A stretch of 64,000 nt of DNA from Ruegeria sp. HKCCA6707 (GTDB taxonomy: Bacteria > Pseudomonadota > Alphaproteobacteria > Rhodobacterales > Rhodobacteraceae), in the NCBI RefSeq assembly GCF_013033515.1, contig NZ_WQEG01000003.1, forward strand, positions 62,001 to 126,000, in the 5' to 3' direction. Positions within the stretch are counted from its first letter, which is position 1; each line of letters starts with the position of its first letter. Under the pieces are notes generated by a model. The model was not told where the DNA came from and did no database searches. It saw only the letters and a list, made by a program, of their open reading frames with translations. The position numbers and the translations under genes were made by a program. Of the stretch, positions 52,237 to 61,462 are shown in pieces.

Positions 52237-53727
52237 ATGAACGAGATAAGCAGTATCGAGCAGGCAGCGGCACAAATTCAGAACGCCGAAACAATGCCGC
52301 ATTCGATCGAGGCCGAGCAGCAGCTTTTGGGCGCGATCCTGACCAACAACGATCTTTATGATCGTGTGGCATCGATCATCGGGGCCGAGCATTTCTATGA
52401 CCCGGTCCATGCCCGCATCTATGAGGTGGCAGCCAATCGCATCGCCAAGAATGCGCTGGCTTCCCCCGTAACGCTGAAGTCATTCATGGCCGAAGATGAG
52501 GGCCTGAAAGAACTGGGTGGCCCCGCCTATCTGGTCAAGCTGGCCGGGGCCTCGATCAGCGCCTTTGCGGTGCATGATTATGCCCAGATGATCTATGATC
52601 TGGCCATCCGGCGCGAGCTGATCCGGTTGGGTCGCGACATCTCGGACAAGGCGGCGCGGGTCGATGTCAGCAGCGAACCAAAAGAACAAATCGTCGAGGC
52701 CGAGCAACAGCTCTATCAGCTTTCCGAGCAGGGCCAGACCGAACAAGGATTTCAATCCTTCCTCAAGGCGGTCACAGAAGCCGTCAACGTCACCAACGAA
52801 GCCTACCAGCGTGGTGGCGGCATGGCGGGGATTTCCACCGGTCTGGCCGATCTCGATAAACAACTGGGCGGGCTGCACCCGTCCGATCTGATCATTTTGG
52901 CGGGGCGGCCCTCGATGGGTAAAACCTCGCTGGCGACCAACGTCGCATTTAACGTGGCCAAGGCCTATAAGCGCGGTTTAAAGCCGGACGGATCCGAGGG
53001 CGCGATTGATGGCGGCGTCGTCGGGTTCTTTTCACTGGAAATGAGCGCCGAGCAGCTTGCAGGCCGGGTTCTGGCCGAAGCCTCGGAAATCTCAAGCCAC
53101 AAGATCCGTCAAGGAGATATGACCGAGGCCGAGTTCCGCCGTTTCGTGGACGCGGCCAAGGAATTGGAAGCCTGCCCCCTCTTCATCGATGACACCCCCG
53201 CCCTCCCGATCTCTCAGCTTGCCGCGCGTGCGCGGCGGCTGAAGAGAACCCACGGGCTTGATCTGCTGGTCATCGACTATCTGCAACTGTGCCGCGGCAT
53301 GTCCGACAACCGCGTGAATGAGATTGCCGAAATCTCGATGGGGATGAAAGCCATCGCCAAAGAGTTGAATATCCCGGTGATCGCTTTGTCTCAGCTCAGC
53401 CGTCAGGTCGAAAACCGCGACGACAAGCGCCCGCAATTGTCAGACCTGCGGGAATCGGGCTCGATCGAGCAGGATGCCGACGTGGTGATGTTCGTGTTCC
53501 GCGAAGAATACTACAAGGAACGGGAAAAGCCGGGCGATCACGAGTTGGAAAAGATGGAAGAGTGGAAGCAGGCCATGGAGCGTCTGCACGGCAAGGCCGA
53601 GGTTATCGTCGGCAAGCAACGCCACGGTCCTATCGGCACGGTCGAGCTGTCGTTCGAGGCCCAGTTCACGCGGTTTGGCAATCTGGTCAAGCCTTGGCAG
53701 CAAAGCGGTGAGATCGAGGGGTACTGA
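52237..53727 (+). CDS. dnaB: Replicative DNA helicase DnaB
   Basis: Hexameric 5'-3' helicase that unwinds DNA at replication forks. The N-terminal domain starts with MPHSIEAEQQLLGAIL at about residue 21. The RecA-like C-terminal domain has Walker A GRPSMGKTS (about 223), Walker B LLVIDYLQL and the arginine/H4 region SQLSRQVENRDDKRPQLSDL followed by ESGSIEQDADVV. The 496-residue length is normal. No intein is present. Confidence 0.97.
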   Translation: MNEISSIEQAAAQIQNAETMPHSIEAEQQLLGAILTNNDLYDRVASIIGAEHFYDPVHARIYEVAANRIAKNALASPVTLKSFMAEDEGLKELGGPAYLVKLAGASISAFAVHDYAQMIYDLAIRRELIRLGRDISDKAARVDVSSEPKEQIVEAEQQLYQLSEQGQTEQGFQSFLKAVTEAVNVTNEAYQRGGGMAGISTGLADLDKQLGGLHPSDLIILAGRPSMGKTSLATNVAFNVAKAYKRGLKPDGSEGAIDGGVVGFFSLEMSAEQLAGRVLAEASEISSHKIRQGDMTEAEFRRFVDAAKELEACPLFIDDTPALPISQLAARARRLKRTHGLDLLVIDYLQLCRGMSDNRVNEIAEISMGMKAIAKELNIPVIALSQLSRQVENRDDKRPQLSDLRESGSIEQDADVVMFVFREEYYKEREKPGDHELEKMEEWKQAMERLHGKAEVIVGKQRHGPIGTVELSFEAQFTRFGNLVKPWQQSGEIEGY

Positions 53728-53776
53728 CCCCCTTGTCGTTGCTGTAAAACGGTTCGACTTAGCGGAGGTACTCAAC

Positions 53777-54316
53777 TTACCAAAGGTTGGGATTGTTCAA
53801 TGCCGCGACGCACCGGGATTGGCCCTGCAAAGGGGCCAACGCCTCCTCTTTCAGCGATTGCCCCAACCACCCATGCGGATAGCTGAGCGGTAAAGGCGGT
53901 TGCGCAACCTCTGACGTAATGGGCAGAAAGCCGGATTTGCCATAATACGCCGGGTCGCCATAGGTCAGAACCACATCGACTTTCTGTAAACGCATTTGAT
54001 CCAATCCGAATCCGATCAGCCTTTGCCCGATGCCTTCCTTTTGCCGCTCGGTGTGAACGGCCACAGGGGACAAGATGAATACCATGCGTGTATCGTCGGC
54101 AAACCGGATCCGAGACCAGCAGAGGCAGCCGACCAGCGCATGCTCGTCGCGAGCAGTGCACACCAGCACGTCCTCGGCTGGGGTTGTGGCCAGCAGATCA
54201 GTTACGAATTCGCCGATCAACGCGCCTTCGCCGGGCCCCTCTGACGCCGAAAAAACCGACGCGAAAAACGCGACGATCTCGGCCTGGTGATCTTTGTGGC
54301 CGGTAGAAAATTCCAT
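53777..54316 (-). CDS. GNAT family N-acetyltransferase
   Basis: A 179-residue acetyltransferase of the GNAT fold. The acetyl-CoA loop is in LSPVAVHTERQKEGIGQRLIGFGLDQM (the Q/RxxGxG/A motif reads RQKEGIGQ). A family resemblance is to the YhbS-type (VLTYGDPAYYGKSGFLP, then PLPLSYPHGWLGQSL). The substrate is unknown. GGAAGA precedes the ATG. It is convergent with dnaB, and the 243-base gap behind it leads to alr. Confidence 0.85.
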   Translation of the reverse strand: MEFSTGHKDHQAEIVAFFASVFSASEGPGEGALIGEFVTDLLATTPAEDVLVCTARDEHALVGCLCWSRIRFADDTRMVFILSPVAVHTERQKEGIGQRLIGFGLDQMRLQKVDVVLTYGDPAYYGKSGFLPITSEVAQPPLPLSYPHGWLGQSLKEEALAPLQGQSRCVAALNNPNLW

Positions 54317-54559
54317 TTGTTCTTCCGTTTCCGATTACGATGCCAGACTGCATTCAACTTAGCGCTGAAAAGCGCGAAACGATACACTCTGGTGTAAGAG
54401 ATCTAACGGTCATTTGAGCACAATCACAAGAACCTCGACCCTGATCTGCCCATGGGGCGTTTGTAAAAAATGTGTTGATATGGCTGGAACTTGCCGGTTC
54501 CCTGGGCTTTCTGATGCCGAAAACAATCTTTCCCTCTTGACCTTGGTCGATGCAATGTC

Positions 54560-55606
54560 ATGAACGTTGCCATGAGTACAGCACGCCTTTCCATCAACCT
54601 TCTTGCGCTGGCCAGTAACTGGCGCGCGCTCAGCTCATTGTCGTCCGCCGAAACCGGCGCCGTGGTCAAAGCCGACGCCTATGGGCTGGGTGCCGAACCC
54701 GTCGCATTGGCCTTAGCCGAAGAAGGGGTTCGCAGCTTTTTTGTTGCTGCCGCCGAAGAAGGCGTTCCGATCCGCAAAGTCCTGGGCCCCGAGCCGCGCA
54801 TCTTTGTCTTTTCTGGGCATATGGACGGCGATACCGACCTTCTGCGCGACCATGATCTGATCCCGCTGCTGAACGCGCCACAACAGGTGCAACGTCACTT
54901 CGACGCCCTGCCCGACCATCCGTTTGGCATTCAGCTGGACACCGGCATGAACCGTCTGGGGCTGGAGCCGTCGGACTGGTCGGCATTGCGCAGCGCCGTG
55001 CTGGCGCGCAACCCGGCCTTGGTCATGTCGCATCTGGCCTGCGCGGACGAACCCGACCACCCGATGAACCGGCAGCAGCTGCAAAGTTTCAAAGACATGA
55101 CCGGTGGGATCTCGGCACCCCGGTCTTTGGCGGCGACCGGTGGTATCCTCCTGGGGCCGGAATATCATTTCGACCTCTGCCGCCCGGGCGTTGGCCTTTA
55201 TGGCGGCCTGCCCTTTGCCGCGGCCAAGCCGGTGGTCACCATCGACCTGCCGGTCATTCAGGTGCGTCACGTCGATGTGGGCGAGACTGTGGGATACGGC
55301 AATGCCTGGACCGCACGCCGCCCGTCGCGTATCGCGACTGTTGCGGCGGGGTATGCGGACGGTTTGCATCGAGCCATCGGTGGCGGCATCGACGCCTTTG
55401 TGGGCGATCAGCCCTGCCCGGTCGTCGGGCGCATTTCCATGGATCTGATCACGATCGACGTCACGGACCTGCCCCAGGACCCCGAACGCCTGCGTATCCT
55501 GAACGGGCACCAAACCGTTGACGATCTGGCCGAAGCCGCAGGCACCATCGGGTATGAAATCCTCACCTCGCTCGGCAGCCGCTATTCGCGGGGCTATGTC
55601 GAATGA
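54560..55606 (+). CDS. alr: Alanine racemase
   Basis: PLP-dependent racemase that makes D-alanine for peptidoglycan. The PLP lysine is Lys37 in [42 protein letters not shown] and [10 protein letters not shown] supply other conserved active-site segments, and [15 protein letters not shown] ends the beta domain. The start may be ATG 54560 or ATG 54572 (MSTARLSIN); no strong ribosome site decides. The upstream gap (54317-54559) has short GCGCT/AGCGC and TACAC/GTGTA repeats but no supported gene. It overlaps mlaE by four bases. Confidence 0.94.
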   Translation: MNVAMSTARLSINLLALASNWRALSSLSSAETGAVVKADAYGLGAEPVALALAEEGVRSFFVAAAEEGVPIRKVLGPEPRIFVFSGHMDGDTDLLRDHDLIPLLNAPQQVQRHFDALPDHPFGIQLDTGMNRLGLEPSDWSALRSAVLARNPALVMSHLACADEPDHPMNRQQLQSFKDMTGGISAPRSLAATGGILLGPEYHFDLCRPGVGLYGGLPFAAAKPVVTIDLPVIQVRHVDVGETVGYGNAWTARRPSRIATVAAGYADGLHRAIGGGIDAFVGDQPCPVVGRISMDLITIDVTDLPQDPERLRILNGHQTVDDLAEAAGTIGYEILTSLGSRYSRGYVE

Positions 55607-56385
55607 ACCCATTGTCACCGCTTGGCGGGCTTGGTCGAGCCATTCTGAACCTGTTTGCGGTCTTTGGCCGCGTGGCGCTGTTCGCGCTGGATGCGGTGTC
55701 GCATATCGTGCGCCCGCCCTTTTATCCGCGTGAATTTGCCCTGGCGCTGCTGAATATCGGCTGGTTGTCCCTGCCCGTGGTGGGCCTGACTGCGATTTTC
55801 ACCGGCGGAGCGCTGGCCTTGCAGATCTATGCTGGTGGCGCGCGCTTCAATGCCGAGGCTGTGGTGCCGCAGATAGTGGCCATCGGCATGGTGCGAGAGC
55901 TTGGGCCGGTTCTGGTCGGCCTTATGATCGCGGCACGTGTGACGTCATCCATCGCTGCCGAAATCGCCACGATGAAAGTGACCGAGCAGATTGACGCTCT
56001 GGTCACGCTCTCCACGCATCCGATGAAATACCTCACCGCCCCGCGCGTGCTGGCGGCGTTGATCACCGTCCCTGCCCTGGTCGGGGTCGGAGACATCATC
56101 GGCATTGCGGGCGGTTATACGGTTGCCACGCAAAATCTGGGCTTCAACCCCGCCGCGTATCTGAAAAACACGGTCGACTTTCTGGAAGCCCGAGACATCG
56201 TCTCATCTCTGGTCAAAGGTGCCGCCTTCGGCGTAATCGCGGCGATCATGGGCTGCTATTACGGTATGAACTCGGGCCGCGGCGCGCAGGGTGTGGGCCG
56301 GGCGACCAAAGGCTCGGTCGAGGCTGCAGCGGTTTTGATCCTGGCTGCCAACTTCGTTCTCACGGGGGTATTCTTCTCGCTATGA
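55603..56385 (+). CDS. mlaE: MlaE-family ABC transporter permease
   Basis: A 260-residue inner-membrane permease of the Mla (phospholipid transport/outer-membrane asymmetry) system. Conserved segments are [43 protein letters not shown], the EQIDAL motif in [16 protein letters not shown], and the last helices. It is followed immediately by its ATPase (ATGA overlap). The substrate-binding MlaD (MCE) gene is not in this window. Confidence 0.93.
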   Translation: MNPLSPLGGLGRAILNLFAVFGRVALFALDAVSHIVRPPFYPREFALALLNIGWLSLPVVGLTAIFTGGALALQIYAGGARFNAEAVVPQIVAIGMVRELGPVLVGLMIAARVTSSIAAEIATMKVTEQIDALVTLSTHPMKYLTAPRVLAALITVPALVGVGDIIGIAGGYTVATQNLGFNPAAYLKNTVDFLEARDIVSSLVKGAAFGVIAAIMGCYYGMNSGRGAQGVGRATKGSVEAAAVLILAANFVLTGVFFSL

Positions 56386-57128
56386 TCCGGATGGAGAACG
56401 TTCACAAAGCCTTTGGCGAAAACCATGTGCTGCAAGGCATGAACCTTGAGATCCCCAAGGGCACGTCGATGGTTATTATCGGCGGATCTGGCACGGGAAA
56501 ATCTGTGGCGCTGAAATGTATTCTGGGCCTGATCAAACCCGACAACGGGATGATATATGTGGATGGCAAGGATGCCACCAAAGGCGACCGTGATGCGTTT
56601 CTGGCTCGGTTCGGAATGCTGTTCCAGGGCGCGGCCCTCTTCGACTCGCTGCCCATCTGGCAAAACGTGGCCTTCCGCCTGCTGCGCGGGCCGTTGAAGC
56701 GCCCGGCGGATTACGCCCGTGAAATTGCCATCGACAAACTGCGCCGTGTCGGACTGAAGGCCAACGTGGCCGACCGATTTCCCGCCGAGCTGTCGGGCGG
56801 TATGCAAAAACGCGTGGGCCTGGCCCGCGCCATCGCCGCCGAGCCCGAGATTATCTTTTTCGACGAACCCACCACCGGCCTCGACCCGATCATGTCGGGC
56901 GTCATCAACGACCTGATCCGCGAGATCGTGACCGAGATGGGCGCCACCGCCATGACCATCACCCACGACATGAGCTCGGTCCGCGCTATTGCCGACAACG
57001 TAGCGATGCTGCACGGAGGCGTGATCCAATGGACCGGCCCTGTCGGGCAGATGGACGCCTCTGGCGATCCCTATGTGGAACAGTTTATCAGCGGGAGCGC
57101 GGAAGGGCCGATTGAGGCGGTGCGTTAA
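56382..57128 (+). CDS. mlaF: MlaF-family ABC transporter ATPase
   Basis: A 248-residue ABC ATPase. Walker A is GGSGTGKS, the signature is LSGGMQKRVGLARA, Walker B is IIFFDEPTTGLDP, and the H-loop is THDMSS. The signature with SGGMQKRV is characteristic of the MlaF/Ttg2A group. It pairs with MlaE just upstream to energise lipid movement across the periplasm. It ends four bases into the convergent thioesterase gene. Confidence 0.94.
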   Translation: MIRMENVHKAFGENHVLQGMNLEIPKGTSMVIIGGSGTGKSVALKCILGLIKPDNGMIYVDGKDATKGDRDAFLARFGMLFQGAALFDSLPIWQNVAFRLLRGPLKRPADYAREIAIDKLRRVGLKANVADRFPAELSGGMQKRVGLARAIAAEPEIIFFDEPTTGLDPIMSGVINDLIREIVTEMGATAMTITHDMSSVRAIADNVAMLHGGVIQWTGPVGQMDASGDPYVEQFISGSAEGPIEAVR

Positions 57129-57553
57129 ACCATATTGTCAGCCAGCCAGTCTTGCGCCTTTGAGACGACCTCGTCGGGAAGCGCCTCTGCTCTTCTTGTT
57201 TCGAGATTAAGCAAGACGCATTTGAAAACGGTACTGAAAGCCATCTTTCTATCCGCTGCACGTAGCAAGCTATGGCGAAACGTAATCGACTTCCCACCCA
57301 GTTCAATTATTTCGCTTTCCATTTGGATGGCGTCGCCCGCCTGCAACTCAGATAGAAAGTCACTCTCCGCATGCACTACCGCAAACGATAGCCTTCGTCC
57401 CGAACGCATATCTTCTGCGGTCAAACCCATTTCTGACTGAAGGGCAAATACCGAATCCGAACATGCTGCAAAATACCTTGAGACATTCATGTGCCCCAGA
57501 AAATCGCAATCCGATGGATCAACAATTGACTTGAAAGCCACAAAAGCAGGCAT
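57125..57553 (-). CDS. Acyl-CoA thioesterase (4HBT/hotdog) family protein
   Basis: A 142-residue hotdog-fold thioesterase. The motif DPSDCDFLGHMNVSRYFAAC holds the catalytic Asp and the following GHMNVSRYF helix, and FRHSLLRAADRKMAFSTVF forms the sheet. I start at the ATG giving MPAFVAFKS because AGGAGA lies seven bases upstream; the frame is open 14 codons more. By eye it is richer in A and T than its neighbours, with codons such as GAA, AAA and TTA, and could be acquired. The acyl substrate is unknown. Confidence 0.82.
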   Translation of the reverse strand: MPAFVAFKSIVDPSDCDFLGHMNVSRYFAACSDSVFALQSEMGLTAEDMRSGRRLSFAVVHAESDFLSELQAGDAIQMESEIIELGGKSITFRHSLLRAADRKMAFSTVFKCVLLNLETRRAEALPDEVVSKAQDWLADNMV

Positions 57554-57655
57554 CCGATCTCTCCTTGACAGACTTATCCGAGTTTCAAACATCAAATTCA
57601 GTTACCACATAGCAGAAAACTACCGAAATTCGGCAGAACACAAGTGACAGTCCCA

Positions 57656-58108
57656 ATGACCCTCCGCCTCGCCACCCTCTCGCTCCTGATCCTCTACCCC
57701 ATCGCGTGGTTCGCCCCGCTGATGCGCGCAGGTCTGCTGCCCATTTTCGGCCTCAGCGAAATCAGCGTCATCACCGGTCTGCAATCGCTGTGGAAATCCG
57801 ACGTGTTTCTGGCGTTGGTGGTCACCGTGTTTGCCCTCTTCGCACCATACCTGAAAACCATCGGCACCGCGCTGATACAATGGAACCTGCTGGACGCCCG
57901 CGTGCAGCCTGCGCTGACCCTGCTGGGCAAGCTTGCCATGGCCGATATCTTCCTCATCGCGCTTTATATCACGCTGGCCAAGGGCATCGCCTATGCCACC
58001 ATCGAAACCGCATGGGGGCTTTATCTGTTTACCGCCTGTATCCTGGCATCGATTGTGCTGGGATATCTGACCGAGAACACAGTCCGTTCACGAAATCCTC
58101 AGAGCTAG
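57656..58108 (+). CDS. PqiA-like paraquat-inducible membrane protein, single domain
   Basis: A 150-residue membrane protein with about four hydrophobic helices. Segments such as SVITGLQSLWKSDVFLALVV, FALFAPYLKTIGTALI and KLAMADIFLIALYITLAKG match one half of PqiA. Full PqiA has two such domains and CxxC zinc motifs; this one has a single domain and no CxxC. PqiA works with MCE lipid-transport proteins, so the position after mlaEF is suggestive. A GTG at 57644 is an alternative start. Confidence 0.78.
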   Translation: MTLRLATLSLLILYPIAWFAPLMRAGLLPIFGLSEISVITGLQSLWKSDVFLALVVTVFALFAPYLKTIGTALIQWNLLDARVQPALTLLGKLAMADIFLIALYITLAKGIAYATIETAWGLYLFTACILASIVLGYLTENTVRSRNPQS

Positions 58109-58258
58109 TTGATTGCAAACGCCCTTTCGCAGTCTCACATCAATACCACAAGGCGCAAAACTATTGGCTTAACGGGGCTGTTGCGGATGTTCCTGCGCGC
58201 TTGATTTCTGGTCCGCCTGCACCCGATGAGTATCGGTTGACGAAGGGGATTGACGATC

Positions 58259-59041
58259 ATGGCCACGCTTCACAGCATCACATTGCACCTGCAGAACGCC
58301 TTCATGCGCGCCACCTTCGCATTGATTATTGCCTTGGCCGCCGGGGGTGTGATTTCCACCGGCCTGTCAGCTGCGGGTGTGTTGCCCTGGCTGTCGCTGC
58401 AGGCCGGGTTCGGGCCTGCCGGGGTTGTTGACGCCGGGCTCTATGTTCAAGTCGGTCTGACCGCACTGGCGCTTATGCTGGCCTTCTATCTGCCCTCCAG
58501 CGCACGGATGATGGCGCTGGAAAACACCCACCGCAGATTTGCGATGAACATGCAGGATGTCACGCAGGCCTATCATCTGGCCCATGCCGCCGACCGGTCG
58601 GGCCTGTTCCGGACGTCGTCCGAATTTGACGCGGTGAAAGAGCGGCTCAGCTTTCTACGCGAACATCCCGATCTGCAATCGTTGGAACCCGAAATCCTGG
58701 AGCTTGCCGCGCAGATGAGCCAGGTCAGTCAGGAACTTGCAGACACTTTTGGCGATGATAAGGTCAACCGCGCTCGCAGCTTCCTGCAACAACGCCAGCA
58801 AGAGGTCGAGCAGTTTCAGCAGCGCATCGAAGACGCGCAAACAATCCAGCATGAGCTGCGCCAATGGACCCGCGATATCGAGATCGAGGAATCGATTGCC
58901 AAATCGCAGCTGGCTCGCTTGCGGGATGAACTGTTCGACCTGCTGCCGGAATTGTCGACCCATCTGCGATCCTCCCCCGAACTGGTGCACTCCAGCAACG
59001 CCAGCATCTATCCCATGACCCCCCCTCGAGCAGCAGAGTAG
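58259..59041 (+). CDS. Membrane-anchored coiled-coil protein
   Basis: A 260-residue protein with two N-terminal membrane segments (about 17-45 and 63-84) and a long cytosolic region of helical coiled coil, roughly 100-235, rich in Gln, Glu and Arg (FLQQRQQEVEQFQQRIEDAQ). I do not recognise a catalytic domain. Similar proteins upstream of radA are sometimes labelled DNA repair protein, without evidence I can see. An AAGGGG site precedes ATG 58259. A highly structured gap follows before radA. Confidence 0.72.
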   Translation: MATLHSITLHLQNAFMRATFALIIALAAGGVISTGLSAAGVLPWLSLQAGFGPAGVVDAGLYVQVGLTALALMLAFYLPSSARMMALENTHRRFAMNMQDVTQAYHLAHAADRSGLFRTSSEFDAVKERLSFLREHPDLQSLEPEILELAAQMSQVSQELADTFGDDKVNRARSFLQQRQQEVEQFQQRIEDAQTIQHELRQWTRDIEIEESIAKSQLARLRDELFDLLPELSTHLRSSPELVHSSNASIYPMTPPRAAE

Positions 59042-59049
59042 GCGCGACA

Positions 59050-59138
59050 GCGCCCGCTGCGGGTGACGGCCCAAAGGGCCCGAACCCGCAGCGGGCGCCC
59101 GGCGGTGAGGAAAGCCCGCAAGGGCTTGAAGAACCGCC
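59050..59138. repeat. Two tandem nested inverted repeats between the coiled-coil gene and radA
   Basis: Element 1: a perfect 15-bp stem, 59050-59064 (GCGCCCGCTGCGGGT) with 59084-59098, enclosing a GGCCC/GGGCC stem (59068-59072, 59076-59080) with an AAA loop. Element 2: GGCGGT (59101-59106) with ACCGCC (59133-59138), enclosing AAGCCC/GGGCTT (59112-59117, 59122-59127). No U-run follows, so they are not ordinary terminators. Function unknown. Confidence 0.8.
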
Positions 59139-59161
59139 CGAGCTGATGCACCAAGGGCGCC

Positions 59162-60526
59162 ATGGCCAAGACACCTTCTTTCACCTGCTCCGCCTGTGGT
59201 GCCGCACATTCCCGATGGTCCGGCCGCTGCGACAGCTGCGGCGAATGGAACACCATCGTTCAGGAAACACCCCTCTCTGCCGGACCCGCCAAGAAATCTC
59301 TTGGTGGCAAACGCGGGCAGTCCATCCCGCTTTCCGACCTGTCCACCGAAGAGACACCCCCACCCCGCACCCTCAGCGGTGTGGACGAGCTTGACCGGGT
59401 GTTGGGCGGCGGACTTGTGCCTGCCTCGGCTCTTCTGGTCGGCGGTGATCCGGGGATCGGAAAATCCACGCTTTTGCTGCAGGCCGCCGCACGGTTTGCC
59501 CGGGCGGGTGTGAAAACCGTCTATGTTTCTGGTGAAGAAGCCAGCGCTCAGGTCCGGATGCGCGCCCGGCGTTTGGGGCTTGAAGACGCCCCGGTTCAAT
59601 TGGCCGCTGAAACCAATCTGCGCGATATTCTGACCACGCTTGAGGCGGAAAAGCCCGGCCTCGCTATTATCGATTCCATCCAGACCATGTGGGCCGACAA
59701 TGTGGACAGCGCGCCAGGCTCGGTATCACAAGTCCGGGCCGCAGCGCATGAATTGACCACGTTTGCGAAACGACACGGTGTTTCGGTGATCATGGTGGGC
59801 CATGTCACCAAAGAAGGTCAAATCGCAGGCCCGCGCGTGGTCGAGCATATGGTCGACACTGTGCTGTACTTTGAGGGTGAGCGCGGTCACCAATTCCGCA
59901 TCCTGCGCGCGGTCAAGAACCGTTTTGGCCCGGCAGATGAGATCGGCGTGTTCGAGATGACCGGCAAAGGTCTGGCGCAAGTGACCAACCCGTCGGCCCT
60001 GTTCCTGTCCGAACGCGGCACGCCCAGCCCCGGATCAGCCGTCTTTGCCGGTATCGAAGGCACCCGGCCCGTGCTGGTTGAATTGCAGGCGCTTGTCGCG
60101 CCATCGCCGCATTCCCAACCGCGCCGCACCGTTGTGGGCTGGGACAGCGGACGTCTGGCAATGATCCTCGCCGTGCTCGAAGCGCGTTGCGGCATCCCCT
60201 TTGCGGGGCTCGATGTTTATCTGAACGTGGCTGGCGGGCTGAAGGTCAGTGAACCTGCTGCTGATCTGGCGGTGGCCGCCGCACTGCTCAGCGCCCGAGA
60301 AGACACTGCCCTGCCCGCAGATACGGTGGTTTTCGGAGAAATCTCGCTGTCAGGGGCACTTAGACCGGCACCGCAGACCGAAAATAGGTTGAAAGAAGCA
60401 CAGAAACTTGGTTTCACAGCGGCAATTGCTCCGGCGGGTGGCAAAACCGGCACTGTGGCAGGTCTGACACTCACCCGACCCTCTGATTTGGTTGGGTTTG
60501 TTGGCGAAACCTTCGGAGCAGGTTAA
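59162..60526 (+). CDS. radA: DNA repair protein RadA (Sms)
   Basis: RecA-like helicase that promotes branch migration in recombination repair. The N-terminal zinc finger has Cys9, Cys12, Cys23 and Cys26 (CSACGAAHSRWSGRCDSCG). Walker A is GGDPGIGKST (about residue 97); the RadA motif KNRFGPADEIGVFEM is present, and the C-terminal Lon-like domain runs from about 290. At 454 residues it is normal. The start follows a structured 120-base gap; ACCAAGGG lies just before it. Confidence 0.96.
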   Translation: MAKTPSFTCSACGAAHSRWSGRCDSCGEWNTIVQETPLSAGPAKKSLGGKRGQSIPLSDLSTEETPPPRTLSGVDELDRVLGGGLVPASALLVGGDPGIGKSTLLLQAAARFARAGVKTVYVSGEEASAQVRMRARRLGLEDAPVQLAAETNLRDILTTLEAEKPGLAIIDSIQTMWADNVDSAPGSVSQVRAAAHELTTFAKRHGVSVIMVGHVTKEGQIAGPRVVEHMVDTVLYFEGERGHQFRILRAVKNRFGPADEIGVFEMTGKGLAQVTNPSALFLSERGTPSPGSAVFAGIEGTRPVLVELQALVAPSPHSQPRRTVVGWDSGRLAMILAVLEARCGIPFAGLDVYLNVAGGLKVSEPAADLAVAAALLSAREDTALPADTVVFGEISLSGALRPAPQTENRLKEAQKLGFTAAIAPAGGKTGTVAGLTLTRPSDLVGFVGETFGAG

Positions 60527-60566
60527 AGTCGCGCCTTGAGGGGCAGAAAACGAGCAGGCGAGGGCC

Positions 60567-61172
60567 ATGGAAGACTTTACAATTGTTGACGGGGTTGTTG
60601 CCCTGATCATCGTCGTTTCAGGCCTTCTGGCCTATTCACGCGGTCTCATACGCGAAGTGCTGGCAATAGCAGGCTGGGCAGCGGCCGCCGTCTTGGCCTT
60701 TATCTTTGCGCCGCAGGTCGTTCCGCTGATCAAAGAAATCCCCGTGGTCGGAGAGTTCTTGCGCGACAGTTGCGAATTGTCGGTGATCACAGGTTTTGCT
60801 GCCGTATTCGCGCTGGCGCTCATTGTCGTCAGCGTCTTTACCCCGCTGTTTTCGTCTCTGGTTCAACGGTCAGCCGTTGGCGGTTTGGATCAGGCGCTTG
60901 GCTTCTTCTTCGGTGTCGCGCGCGGCATCCTTCTGGTTGCAATTGCGTTCTTTGTCTATGACAGCGTGGCAACGAGCCAAACTTTCCCGATGGTGGATGA
61001 CAGCCGCTCGGCCCAAGTGTTCGAGCAGTTCAGCGGCCAGATTGAGGAACAAAACCCGGAGGCTGCTCTGGGCTGGATTACCTCGCAATATGAATCGCTG
61101 GTTGGTCACTGCGCCGCGCAAGCCGGAAGCGAGCCTGCGACAACGCCGACCGAAACCGAAGCGCAGAACTAA
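60567..61172 (+). CDS. cvpA: CvpA family membrane protein
   Basis: A 201-residue inner-membrane protein with four hydrophobic helices (6-24, 34-55, 70-95, 115-135) and a hydrophilic C-terminal tail. The family motif LAYSRGLIREVLAIAGWA lies in the first helical pair and GGLDQALGFFFGVARGI in the third to fourth. CvpA was first linked to colicin V production; in other bacteria it affects envelope integrity. It follows radA by 40 bases and is followed by a terminator, with purF a few hundred bases downstream. Confidence 0.92.
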   Translation: MEDFTIVDGVVALIIVVSGLLAYSRGLIREVLAIAGWAAAAVLAFIFAPQVVPLIKEIPVVGEFLRDSCELSVITGFAAVFALALIVVSVFTPLFSSLVQRSAVGGLDQALGFFFGVARGILLVAIAFFVYDSVATSQTFPMVDDSRSAQVFEQFSGQIEEQNPEAALGWITSQYESLVGHCAAQAGSEPATTPTETEAQN

Positions 61173-61193
61173 GGCGTTCAGACGAGACGTAAC

Positions 61194-61220
61194 AAAGCCC
61201 GGTCTTGGCCGGGCTTTTTT
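61194..61220 (+). terminator. Rho-independent terminator after cvpA
   Basis: AAAGCCCGG (61194-61202) and CCGGGCTTT (61209-61217) form a 9-bp stem with a six-base loop, ending in a T-run (61215-61220). It separates cvpA from the convergent zinc-motif gene. Confidence 0.9.
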
Positions 61221-61240
61221 GTACCGGTACCAGGATTTTT

Positions 61241-61462
61241 CTAGACGAACCCTTCACCACCGCAGACGGTGCAGCGAATATTCTTGAGGCCGAAACAGCC
61301 GTCGCATCGACTGTATTGCGGTTTGCCATAGATATCTCGCCCCTTGATAACCTGTCCTGCGCCCTTGCAAATCTCGCAGGGCGCACGACCGGAGCCGCGA
61401 CAGCGATGACATCTGCGTTTGATCGGTTCTTCTTTCTTTTGATTTCTCTTGTGCTGCCACAT
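61241..61462 (-). CDS. Small DnaJ-type zinc-binding (CxxCxGxG) protein
   Basis: A 73-residue protein made almost entirely of the DnaJ cysteine-rich motif. Cysteine pairs are in CHRCRGSG, CEICKGAG, CDGCFGLK and CTVCGGEG, four repeats as in DnaJ's zinc centre, but there is no J-domain or substrate-binding part. It should bind two zinc ions. The N-terminus is Lys/Arg-rich (HKRNQKKEEPIKRR). The function is unknown. It is convergent with cvpA. Confidence 0.8.
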   Translation of the reverse strand: MWQHKRNQKKEEPIKRRCHRCRGSGRAPCEICKGAGQVIKGRDIYGKPQYSRCDGCFGLKNIRCTVCGGEGFV

